Assembly: GCA_014529385.2 (NCBI GenBank)
Contig: CM043957.1
Location: 88,872,881-88,936,880 of the forward strand
Direction of reading: 5' to 3'
DNA: 64,000 nt
Source: Adiantum capillus-veneris
Lineage: Eukaryota; Streptophyta; Polypodiopsida; Polypodiales; Pteridaceae
Below, piece by piece: positions 14,002 through 24,308 of this stretch. Made by a program: the position numbers and the translations under genes. The notes under the pieces are model-generated. The model made no database searches, was not told where the DNA came from, and saw only the letters and a list, made by a program, of their open reading frames with translations. Each line of letters starts with the position of its first letter. Positions within the stretch are counted from its first letter, which is position 1.

Positions 14002-15563
14002 ATGGCTGCTACTAGTGCTTTAGATGCATTCCTTACTGAGGTTGGGCATGCAAATCGCCCTGAGCTTCAAGCATTTTTCACAACCCAACCCGATTTGGAA
14101 ACCACCTTGACCCTCCACTCTCAATCTCTTGAGCACATTACTTCATACATTTCCACGTGCATGGGGAGATTCATTGTTGAGTTACCAAACCAACCAAGGC
14201 AATGGGTCCCTGAAGGCCTTCTCCACCACATCTACCAAGGGGACAGGCCATTTCATCAGCGGCTTGCACGCTTTGCCACCATAGCACAACCCGCCGGACA
14301 ATATGTGCGGCTTGAAGCTGATGATGTGCGAGCAATGCGTAAGGGAAGGATCGGAAACACTTTTTTCTCTGTTCAGGCCATAATGATCTTCCTCCTTCAC
14401 GAGTGCCCAGCAGGCCCTGACGTAGTGCTACCTCACTTGCAGATCGGCGGGGTATTGGCTGATGTGAAGGACCCCAAGCCCGCGGCCATTGACTCATCTG
14501 CAGAGGAGAGGACGCTTGCCTTGACCTACCCTGTAGGGATTCAAGGCCTCTTGGAGGCCTCTCCATCAGTCGGTTCACCCTCGGGACCGCCAGAAGGAAC
14601 CACCACTCGGGATGCTATCCTTGAGGTAGAGATTACCCGCTTCTCCTCCATTGTGGTGGGTGGGGAGGAGTTTGTGTTTATGCACGATCTGGAGAAATCC
14701 TTTGAGCTTTGCATGGATGAGTGTTTCGCCATCCTCGATGCCCATGGAAAGTTTGAGCTTGATACCACCACCTCCCATGACGATGATCTCCTACTGCCGA
14801 TGGGGAATACTTTGGTGGACACAGTGGCGATCGCACAAGCCGAGGTGGCAGTGGACGAGCAAGCCAAGGTCTCTGAGGAGGAGTTTGTGGCCGTGCAAGC
14901 CATGTGTTTGGCTAAATGCGCAAGAGTGGATTCACCACCACCTGCTGCAACACCTGTTTTTCTTTATCCAAAGGGGAAGTCAAGCGTGGATTTTTACTTG
15001 CACCCGGATGCCGATGAGGAGGATCGTAGACAAGAGGTATAGATGCTCACTTACATTTGATTGTTACAAATGATTTTGTTAATGTTATATCATAATTCTG
15101 TGCCATATCTCAGAAAACCTATGTTCTGCAGGATGTTCTGGAGGTTGACGCCTGGGCGCAACGGTCAGGGGGGAGGAGGACGCCGTTCGGACCTCAAGCG
15201 GCACTTGCTCACTACCTCGGTACACTTCCCACTGGTGTCGTGGTGTTTGTCCATGCCGACTACTCTCCCAATGGTCGCTACAACATTTTTGCTCTCCGTT
15301 CACTCTCCAAGGCGTTGTGTTTAACAACACTTTCCCAAACGGCCAACCTTGTAGTGCTTGTAAAGAAAGATTTTGCAATATCCACTTTCGGTGTAAACTT
15401 TCGCGGGCGCCTTATTGCCCATGTCGGCATGAACCAAGCTGTAGGGGTTAATGACACCCAAGAAATCACAACCACTTTACTTAACAGGGAGCCACCCCAA
15501 AAGGCCAAGCGCCAGAAAATTGTAATTAGAAAGATCCTAAAGCAAAAGCCGGATATCATGTAA
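14002..15563 (+). CDS. Unrecognised two-exon gene, about 488 aa
   Basis: Exon 1 is 14002-15036, the intron 15037-15131 (95 nt, GTATAG...TTCTGCAG), exon 2 15132-15563. The junction falls between codons (CAAGAG | GATGTT) and both sides are open, so splicing joins a 345-aa part to a 143-aa part ending in TAA. The frame is open back to 13918; 14002 is chosen because MAATSALDAFLTEVG reads like a real N-terminus. Features seen: a mixed helical N-half (HITSYISTCMGRFIVELP, VPEGLLHHIYQGDRPFHQRL), an acidic middle, FLYPKGKSSVDFYLHPDADE at the exon end, and a basic C-terminus (KAKRQKIVIRKILKQKP) that could be a nuclear signal. No membrane segment or known catalytic motif is visible. It could be a host gene of unknown family or a transposon accessory gene. 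Opposite-strand frames here are shadows. Confidence 0.55.
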
Positions 15564-15797
15564 AGCATTGATTTCTTTAATGAAACTAATTTTTGCTGTC
15601 TATGACTCTCTTTCTTGCAAGGTTTTGAATTTCTTATATGTTGGGCTTCCATTGTGTATGAGAAGCACCATAATTTTTGCTATGACTACTAAAGGGTTTG
15701 GCAGGCATTAAAATTTAAAAAATGTATACTTTGTTATATCTAGGCTTCCAAAGTTATGTATGTGCCTAGTAAAGGGCTTGGAAGTACCTAAACAATG

Positions 15798-15867
15798 CTG
15801 CCACAAGGGCGCGCATTAGGGCTTTCCATCAGCAGATGAAGTGTGCAAATGCGCGTCCTTGTGGCAG
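15798..15867. other. GC-rich foldback A (20-bp arms, 30-nt loop)
   Basis: Arms CTGCCACAAGGGCGCGCATT (15798-15817) and AATGCGCGTCCTTGTGGCAG (15848-15867) are inverted with one mismatch, spaced by 30 nt. A second copy lies at 16364-16433. Confidence 0.75.
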
Positions 15868-15887
15868 ATGAAATTGGACACATCTAA

Positions 15888-16228
15888 GAGCATATCCAAG
15901 TACAAAACAGAGTGACAAGGCATTAATACCCAGTTGCAAAAGAGAAACACATGGATACCCAGGTAACCTTAAGCCCATCTTGCCCCAGATACCTAAAGAT
16001 GTATTAACAAACCACAAAACTGTGGCAATATCTAAACCCTTCTTGGAGAATAGGAGCATATCCAGTTACAAAACAGAGTGAGAAGACAATAATACCCAGC
16101 TGCAAAACAGGAAGACATGGATACCTAGGTAACCTTAAGCCCATCTTGCCCTAGATACCTAAAGTTGTATTAACAAACCACAAGAGTAAACTTTGTGGCA
16201 ATATCTAAGCCCTTTCTGGAGTTTAGGA
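15888..16228. repeat. Two-copy tandem repeat, about 160-bp period
   Basis: The sequence from aggagcatatcca(a/g)...tacaaaacagagtgaga through accttaagcccatcttgccc(c/t)agatacctaaag to gtggcaatatctaa(a/g)ccctt occurs at about 15888-16047 and again at 16048-16228 with scattered differences. It lies between the two foldbacks and holds no gene. Confidence 0.85.
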
Positions 16229-16363
16229 CTGACTTGGACTAAGGGGGGATGAATTCCAGCAGCATCTATGCTAATTGAAGCATTGAAGCAAACAAAACAT
16301 ACTTATTGCTTGTCAAAATTGTCTGGAAACCACTGGAGAGTGTCAGCAAAGCACTAGGAGAGG

Positions 16364-16433
16364 CTGTCACAAGGGCGCGCATTATGTCCATCCATAGGCC
16401 TCTGGAAGCCCCAAATGCGCGCCCTTCTGGCAA
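16364..16433. other. GC-rich foldback B (second copy, 30-nt loop)
   Basis: Arms at 16364-16383 and 16414-16433 share the core AAGGGCGCGCATT / AATGCGCGCCCTT, a perfect 13-bp inverted repeat, with partial pairing beyond. The loop is again 30 nt but differs in sequence from foldback A. Confidence 0.75.
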
Positions 16434-16815
16434 CCAACTTGGGGGCATTCCAAGCCATTTTGAACACTTTGTAGATGTTTTTGCCATGCAATAGTAAGTC
16501 ACATAGCATGGATACATCAGGAAGTGCATGCCCCACTTAGCCAAGGTGCTAAACGTAGGCAATTTTTCACAATAACAAGCTAATGGCTACATACATACAG
16601 TAGAAGGTAGACAAAACTTGAACCAGTGCTACATTGCATGGTACAGAATTAAAACAATACAATGCGCACTGGGGTATACAATAAAAGACGCTTATATTCA
16701 AATTCTTTCCAATACAATGCACAAAGTGGGATATAGAATCAAAAGACGCTTGTATTCAAATTCTTCCCAATCTTGGAGTTCCGTAAATACAAAAAGGTTG
16801 ATGCCTAATTACAAG

Positions 16816-17680
16816 CTACTCCTCATGGCGCAAACGGCGAGCAAGCTGCATATCCTTGGGCATAATGGTTACACGCTTTGCATGGATGGCACAGAGGTTA
16901 GAATCCTCGAATATGCCAGTTAAATATTGCTCTGCTGCCTCTTGGACTGCCTCTATGGCCACGACGCCCATCCGAAACTGAGTGTTGTACAATTGCAAAA
17001 CCTCCCTGCATAGCCTTGCAAAAGGGGCCCTCCGAATCAAGAGCTCGATGCTCTTTTGATAGTGTCGAATCTCCGCAAAAGCACGAATGCGCTTTCGTAC
17101 CTTCTGAGGTCGACATGGAGGTGCATTTTTGGCACGAGTCGGGGCAGCTTGCTTCCTCTTCTTGTAGACAATGCTCTTTCTCTTTTTTTTTTTGCACAGG
17201 CACTTCCAACACCTCATAATCGGATTCCACCCACTCTCCATCTGATTCGTGCTCTTCACTATCGACCGGATGTGATGGTGTAGGTCCACTCCCTTTAGGA
17301 AGTGTCGTACCCCCAATAGACATGTGAGCCTGATAAGTTTGTATTTGGACGCCAACCCATGGGGCATCTTCATCCATTTGTGTCTCTTCGGAGCCTTCTG
17401 ACGGCTGCTTTTGGTTGTTTGTTTCTTTGCCCTGGTCGCTCTCATCCTCCCTGTTGCCATCAGAATCGTTGGAGTCCGATGAATAGACAACAAGACGATG
17501 CTTCCATCTCTCTTTTGCTGCTGTAGAGGACTGGCCATGTTGATTTGAAGCTCCAGCTTCTTCTGTGTGGACTTCACCTTGAGCTTGTGAAGTTCTAGCT
17601 TCTGTTGCTGTACCTTTGAGTCGTTGGCCATCCGGCCCCTCTGGATATGCAATCCTAGCCGTTTGTTTTGTTCGTGCCAT
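16816..17680 (-). pseudogene. Divergent histone H3-like gene with long acidic N-terminal spacer; one frameshift at an A11 run
   Basis: Starts at ATG 17680-17678 with [19 protein letters not shown]; the first nine residues are those of canonical histone H3 (R2, K4, R8 kept; K9-S10 replaced by I-A). About 150 residues of acidic, Ser-rich spacer follow ([36 protein letters not shown]). Then comes a basic stretch ([18 protein letters not shown]) and a full histone fold of about 95 residues: [20 protein letters not shown], then [20 protein letters not shown], ending ARRLRHEE. The fold is in another frame; the shift occurs at eleven A residues (17183-17193 as T on +), and one base fewer would give about 287 aa. 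Loop 1 has canonical H3 length and RYRPGT is missing, so it looks like a divergent H3 variant rather than a typical CENH3. It is intronless. It could be a live gene with a homopolymer error or slippage site, or a recent pseudogene. Confidence 0.8.
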
Positions 17681-17983
17681 GGTTGCACCTAGTAGGGAAG
17701 ATGACAAAATGAGCCCCTTCAACCTTTAAATAGGTTTTTTTGAGATTTGGGCCCTTTCACACTATGCGGCCAATTGAGTGAAACTCAAATAAAGCAATTG
17801 AATTGAACAACTAAACCTGGATCATGCGGATGGCTGACGCGACGCCCAAACGCTGACTTTTTTATATTTAGTTGCACGCCAAGCTTCGTGGCCAAGGGAC
17901 GCTCGCGAGCGTCTCCACTTCTCGGATGCTGCAGTACGGGAAGCGTTGCGTAATTGCTTTGCTAACATCGATTCTCTTGCTTT

Positions 17984-20156
17984 CTAAATAGTACGAGTTC
18001 TCCCAACGGTGTGCCTAAAAAACCAATTAAACATCTCTTGGAGGTAGTTGGAGTGTGAACTACCACCACCATGCCGAGTATTCTTGAAGTAGACTCCTTT
18101 TGCTCGATAGTGGGACTTCTCCATGCCTTGTGTACTCCATATATAAAGCGAACCATAGCGGTCCATGAAGTATGCACCATGCGCATAGAGAATGTGCTAA
18201 AACAACCAAAAAGGAGATAAGCGAATAGAAAAGTTACATTTTCAAACATTGCATATGTATTAAGTCCGTTAAAACAAACCATGTAGTGTGTAATCTTACT
18301 TTTAGACCATCCGTCCTTAGCGGCCTTTGTGAATTCATAAAGCACCTTCTTGAACTCCTCTCGCTGCTCAACGATGGTGCTTGAAAGATTCATCAATTGC
18401 ACAACCTTTTGAAAGGATGACCATACTAGCTTGCGTTGGTTAGCAACCTCCACATTGGGATCTTTGTCCGTCGTGTCGTGCATGAACACAAATCTTTCCA
18501 CAACTCCCACCGCTTCTCACTTGCTAGATCGACACTTGCCTTGGATACCTGCATTGGAGACTTTGACATCTTCTTGAAAAATCGACGTGCTTTGGCTCCA
18601 TTCATGGAAACCTTCTGTGCCACCTCATATGTCTTCTCCCTACAAGTCTCTGCTACAATGTTCACCCTTGATCGGTGACATCCAATCTCATTAAGGAGCG
18701 TCTCCACCCCCTGCAAGGAGTCTTTTGACCGTTGAAGGGGCTTCATTGTGAAAGCATAATCAATGTGATGCTTTAAGATGCTATCAAATATTCGCATAAA
18801 CGCATGCAATGTGCAAAAGTGAACATTGTTGAGGGAGAAGGGAATTATGGGGTTCCACCCAGGATCTTTGCTATCCCAATTGGGCACCTGCAGCATATCA
18901 CATGAAAGAACCGAACTTTGCCACTCCCTATTTATATGGTCATCATTATCATCGTCCTGACCTTCCACTTGAGGTTCTCGACTTGTCTTGTGCCCTTTCG
19001 TTCAGAATGGACAGGGAAGTAAAGAATTTGCACCTTGTTTGCATCCAAGCATGCACTTTATGGTCTTTAGATCACCACCTAAATGCCATTCAACATCAAA
19101 CTCCCCACGTCCTGGAACCATGAGCTTCTCACCGTTTATTTGAGCTTTAATGACCTCTGTGACCCATGGGATTCTACTGAAAATCCATGCAAGGACTTCA
19201 CGTGTCTCTTTCGGAACTTCAATAGGTTTTCCGTGACTCCTCGACTTCTTAATGCATCTTTTAACACTTGATGTATTGCTTGATAGCCCTTGGTACTAAT
19301 CCCAACAGCATCACAAATATCCTGAACATCTAGATCAGTGACAATATTAGAAAAATCTCTAAGAACTCTCTTAGTGATTGCGTCTTTCAAGTGTTTTGTC
19401 TCTGGAGCATCAAGCATCCCAATAAAATCCTCTTTGTTGAAACAAGAATGAAGTAAAGTAGCCCTAGCTGACGCATTCTCGCCGCCGCACGTTTCTTGGA
19501 CGAAGTTCCTATTGCCCAAAACAACAATGATGAGCCGTATTAAACTTAAACAACATGAGGGATAGAACATGTTACCTCATAGCTGTCACCCTTCGTTTTC
19601 TTGCACCTCCATGTGGTGCAAGAGTCTGAATTTCGGACAACTCTCGTTTCCTCACCCTACCTCCCATGGCAGTACTCTTCATGTGTGAAAGAGTATCCTC
19701 AAGCTTTTTAATTACATTTTCCTTGGTTGTGATGGTGCTCTTTGCCTCCTCAAGCGCACTAGTAGCTGTTTGCATCTGAGCTTGAAGATTGTGGAAACTC
19801 CCATTGAGCAACTGCCAATGACGCAAGTAGATCTCGGACCGCGCAATCTCGTGTTTGTTGAGTCTCTTGCAATAGCACAACAAACCTTGCTCTCCATTTC
19901 CAACGTATTGCAATAGTGATGGAATGTTTGTAAAAGACGGATGAACATTGAGAGAAGGATCCTTTGGATACAAGCATCCGTCTGTCCAGAGATCCACATT
20001 CTTCTCCCCTTGAGCGCGGCGTTCGTTGGCTGAAGGTAATGTACCCAAGCATGTTTCCTTTGTCGGAACATACTCTTGAGGTAGGCGTAGGAAAAGCCCT
20101 GGAGACCTACTGCGTGAAGAGCTTGCTGGGACATTGGTCACGTCGTCAAGAGGCAT
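17984..20156 (-). pseudogene. Decayed spliced transposon-type gene (HLGGDLK...CPFC family)
   Basis: Minus-strand gene from ATG 20156. Exon 1 ends at 19576 with an AG|GTAACA donor. The intron 19575-19509 (67 nt) ends CAATAG and the AGG codon is restored across it. A second intron, 18279-18197 (83 nt), joins THYM to HILYAHGAYFMDRYGS in frame. Motifs in order: a coiled-coil and basic region (TITTKENVIKKLEDTLSHMK, RKRE, RKRR), a PWVTEVIKAQINGEKLMVPG block, VEWHLGGDLKTIKCML with CPFC, NNVHFCTLHAFMRIFDSILK, and the C-terminal YGSLYIWSTQGMEKSHYRAK. It ends at TAG 17984-17986. Damage: TGA at 19002-19004, frameshifts near 19200 and near 18480. Charged HLGGDLK, CPxC and late H...YGs...QGmEK...H motifs recall a transposon-derived family I know from animal genomes, but I cannot name it. 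The H3-like gene begins 304 bp downstream on the same strand. Confidence 0.55.
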
Positions 20157-20159
20157 TGT

Positions 20160-20245
20160 AGGATGGAGAGATGGAGCTTGAAGGATGGAGAGATAGAGCT
20201 TGTAGGATGGAGAGATGGAGCTTGAAGGATGGAGAGATGGGTGCG
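20160..20245. repeat. Short tandem repeat, 22-bp unit
   Basis: About four copies of ggatggagagat(g/a)gagcttg(a/t)a lie just upstream of the start of the minus-strand gene. They keep its frame open to 20321 as a low-complexity extension that I do not count as coding. Confidence 0.85.
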
Positions 20246-20630
20246 TAGGTGCAGCAGCAGGGGCAGGTGCAAGGGGGATGGGTGTAGGAGAGGAGCTTAG
20301 ATTAGGAGAGAGAGTTTTCAATTTTGGGGGGAATTTTCTAAAAGTTTGGAGGGAGTCAAAAAATGTTGAATTTTGAGTAATTTAACTTAAATTTTTTTTT
20401 AATTATTATGTGTATATGTTGGGGGTACTTTTTAGAGGGGAATAGAGTTCTTTTGAAAGTTTTTGAAAAAAGTCATTTTTTTGACCTCTTTGACCCACGG
20501 ATTTGCTTAGGTGGCATGGGAGAGTTAAGAGGCCACTTACAAGTTGGCCAAAAAGGTAGAGAGAGAAGACCCCCTACCCCCCTACTTCTCAAATGGTTTA
20601 TCCCCCCCTTTCCTACTTTTTAAATGGTTA

Positions 20631-20661
<31 letters not shown>

Positions 20662-20759
20662 CCTTTTTAGGGGTCAAAGGTGGAGGAGACCCTACCAAAA
20701 TAGCCCCATTCAAAACCTTTGTCCCCCTTAATCTTGGCAGGCTTCCTTTAAATTAGGGA
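20246..20759. other. 5' flank of the minus-strand transposon gene; poly-C run, no gene
   Basis: C-rich or G-rich on one strand, with an uninterrupted run of 29 C at 20631-20659. Open frames here are Pro-rich artefacts. The order poly-G, 'tcaaaaaa..ttgactccc', 'ccccccaaaat', CT-rich leader, ATG (read on minus) resembles the leader of the gene at 47187. Confidence 0.5.
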
Positions 20760-20789
20760 TTCTTACAAGGCCCATGGAGAGTCCATTTT

Positions 20790-23700
20790 TTTCCTAATGC
20801 CACAATAAGTGACAAATATCCTCTTCTGCAATCGAGCAACGAATGCAACAAGAAGGACGAATATGACGCGCCCGAAGAAAAGTGCCAACGGGAAGCACTC
20901 CAAGCAAAGAGCACCAAAGAAACAGATGCTCCTTCAAAGGCAAATGGCTTTTCCACAAGGCAGAGAGGAGCCTCCTCCACCAGATGTCAGATTTGTGCAT
21001 ATGCCAAATGGCATTATAATGACCACCAAGCCATGGTCGTGGTAGAAGAATAGCATAAATTCGACCTGCAGAAATAGCTCGAAAAGGCATTTCCCGAAAG
21101 GCCCAATCAAACATGCGATCACCATCAGACAAAGGTGAAACAGGCAAAAAGTCGAGCAACATGCTTTGAAGCTCTCTCCAAAATTGACGGTAATGCATGC
21201 CCAACCCAAAACGACGAGCAGCAATGGAAAACTCAAAAGTATATCCAGCCTCATCGACCACATCCTCAACCACACAAATGCCACGACCAGAGACAAAGTA
21301 AGCCTGACGAGGCGAGTGGTCAACCAAAGTAAGAGAGAATGCCCCGCTCCAATGGAGACTTTCCAATCGGATGGAATCACCTTCCTACCGAGGATTCCAC
21401 GATAAATGCATTGTAACCTCTTTCCAAGCAGATACTAAAGAGGAAGCAAGTGGACATCCAGGAATGTGTCCTTCCATCTTGCCAAAAACCACCTCCCAAA
21501 GAGAGGGTTGCCAATGGCCAAAAGCAGAAGTAACAAGGTGCTGACCGAGGAATGCAAACATCAAAGTCCAAGGCTGAATTTGTTGCACAAGAATGGGCAA
21601 CAACATAGCTTTCCGTGTAAACACATGCCTGCGCAAATCCAAGATATTAAGTCCACCAAAACGTTTAGGAGTGCAAAGCTTCTCCATCGACATCAAGCGT
21701 AAGCCTTTTTTCGTAGCATGAGTCCGCCACAAATGGGACATAATGTTCGACATAAGAGAATCAAGACATCGGCGAGGCCAATGCATCAATGGCAAAAAGA
21801 ACTGAACATATGCCAACAAGATACGCTGAACAATTTGCAGACGAACATGCAAGGGCCAAGTAGAAATCTTCCAGTAATGCAATTTGACATTCAAGCGTTG
21901 CATGACCCGATTGACTTTCTGAGAGTGAGTAACATTCCATCCAACTGGATAACCCAAATGCCTAGTGATCACATTTGAAGACACAATCTCACCTGGCCAC
22001 AACAGACTATGCCAATCACAAGAACGGAGAGGCAGAAGCTTCGATTTACAAAAGTTGACTTTAAGCCCACCCGCAATGCCAAACAATTCCAAGGCTTCCA
22101 TAATCACCTTGACATCCGCCTACTGATTACGAGGCATAAATAATGAATCATTAGCGTACGCCTGGCCAACGAATGTATGACCCGAAGGTAACCGCAGACC
22201 ATGCAGACTCTGAACAGTGGTCGAGTGATCAAGATAAGTCAACAACGGGTGAGTAACAACAGCATACAACAGAGCACTAAGAGGGCAGCCCTGCCTGACC
22301 GAACAACCAAGAGGCCAAGATTCAGTTAATTCACCTTCTAATATCCCTGAAGACGTGCTACATGCATACAAAAAATAAACAACATTGGCGAATTTAGGAC
22401 CAAACCCTAAACACGTCATGGTGGCAGCAATGAAGTCCCACTGTACAATGTCAAAGGCCTTTTCAATGTCAACTTGCATAACCAACACATCTTGCTGAGT
22501 GTACTTAGCGTACTCCATGCCAGTCAAAACATTAGCCAGCTTATCCATAATCTCGCGACGTGGAATGAAACCATATTGAGCCTGATGGAGTCCTGCAAAA
22601 AGATGGTCCTTAATGCGGTGCACCAGCATCTTAGCCAATATCTTATAAACCACCGGCATCAAAGTAATCGGACGCCAATGAGAGAATCGCTCACAAAGCG
22701 CTTGCTTAGGCAGCAATTTAAGTAAACCTTCTTTCCAAGATGTCGGAAAATCTTGTTTCTCCCATGCCGCATTAATCATGTAAAGCACTGGATGCTCAAG
22801 ATCCTCCTAGAAGGAAAGGAAAAATTCCACAGTAAGCCCATCCCAACCGGGAGACCGCCAGCGGCCCAAAGCAAGCAACGCACTATGCAATTCTGAAGCA
22901 GTGAAGGGGCCCTCAAGACCACATGCATCTTGCGGTGATACAATTGGAGTAACAAAGGAAAGCATCAATTGACGCGCATGGCAAGCAGCCAAAGATGTTT
23001 GAGAAGGAGCAGCAAACACCTGTCGATAACCATGGCATCTGCAAGTTCCTGCTTTGAAGAAGTCCAAACACTCGAGGAAAGCATAACGCGCTTGATTGCA
23101 CATGAGATTCTTGAATGATGTAAATGCTTAAAAAATTGCTTTGGAGCACAGCCTTTGTCCATAAAGGCCTGTTGACGAGCACGCGTCTGCCACTTAGCAA
23201 GATTTCGCTTGTCATTACGCTGAATACACACAGAGGCTTCACATAGCTCCGACATCTCAGAATTAGACAGAGGGCACAAATCAGCCAACTCTTGCAGTCG
23301 TTGACAAGCACGTTTTGCATCTTTGACTTCCCCTCGAGTGCACTGCAAGTAGTGCTTGCCATAGTCACAAATAACACTTTGCAACCTCATAACAAAGCGA
23401 TACCAAGCGGCATCAAGATCAAGATGCATATGAACCAGCAGAGGGGGAATAACCTCAGAGATCATTCCCCGAAAAACCTCATGTGTGAGATAAGCATTAT
23501 TGACAAGTGGCAGACGTTTCTGGGGAAGAGCCCGATCACAACGAGTCTGCCCAAAACTCACATCTAGCAAAACAGGGTAATGATCCGATAACTGCAAGGT
23601 GTAATTGATGTTGACCTCACATACAAATTCCTCATATTGTTGCAAATTAAGCAAATACCATCTGTCCAACCGCGCTCGATAAGAAGAATGGGCAACATGC

Positions 23701-24305
23701 TGAAAAGTAAAACCAGATGCATTTGGATGCAAATGTCGCTGCCATATATCAGTCATTTGAGTAACAACAAAGAGATTATCCCATTCTTGTCTTTCCGTAA
23801 ACAACATATGTGAATTGCCAGTGGTACTATCATCCATCTCAGGGGTATTATTAAAATCACCACAAAGGAATGAACTCGAGGTCCATTAGCGAGAAGAGAT
23901 GTCTCGCCATAGAGCAGCCCTTTGTCCAGATGATGTATACGCATAAACACGGCCAAATTCATACACCTGACCATTCAACAAGCATTGAATCACCATCCAA
24001 CGGCCGTTCGGATCATTATACAAGAGAAATGGCTGAAGCTCATGCCGAACCAACATCAATAAACCGGAGTAATCATGCAAACCAGCATATGCAATCCAGT
24101 AACCTGCGAAATAAGAACACTGACCAACAAAGTCATGCTGGTTGTGCTCTTGCAAAACCACGATATCTGCCTTACATGTATGTACATAGTGCCAGGTCAG
24201 TTGCCATTTGTCCACGTTACATAATCCACACACATTATATGAAATGCATTTAATGCGACTATGCATTAAAACCATATTTACAATGGCACGAAACGGAAGG
24301 ATCAA
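20790..24305 (-). pseudogene. LINE-A ORF2: endonuclease, reverse transcriptase, zf-RVT
   Basis: The APE-type endonuclease begins near 24260 (CISYNVCGL, DIVVLQEHNQHDF). The endonuclease end and linker run 23837-22965. Reverse transcriptase follows at 22788-21385: HWRPITLMPVVYKILAKML, MQVDIEKAFDIVQWDF, CSVRQGCPLSALLYAVV. The catalytic YADD box reads YAND (about 22144-22155), losing the first catalytic Asp of the pair. The zf-RVT region lies at 21366-20794 (LPLKEHLFLWCSLLGVLPVG, HIRPSCCIRCSIAEEDICHL). The pieces are separated by stops and frameshifts at about 23880, 22900, 22120 and 21375. ORF2 proteins nick target DNA and copy the LINE RNA; this one cannot. Confidence 0.88.
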
Positions 24306-24308
24306 GTC

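Noticed and set aside
14171-14903. Minus-strand frames of 120-135 codons opposite the two-exon gene
   Set aside because: The plus-strand frame is longer, is joined by a consensus intron and has a plausible end; the minus frames have no start context or motif.
16816-17680. Calling the H3-like gene CENH3
   Set aside because: Loop 1 has canonical H3 length and the second helix and tail are canonical ([20 protein letters not shown]). CENH3 usually has a longer loop 1 and more change there.
20544-20756. Proline-rich open frame over the poly-C run
   Set aside because: Poly-Pro arises from the C29 homopolymer.
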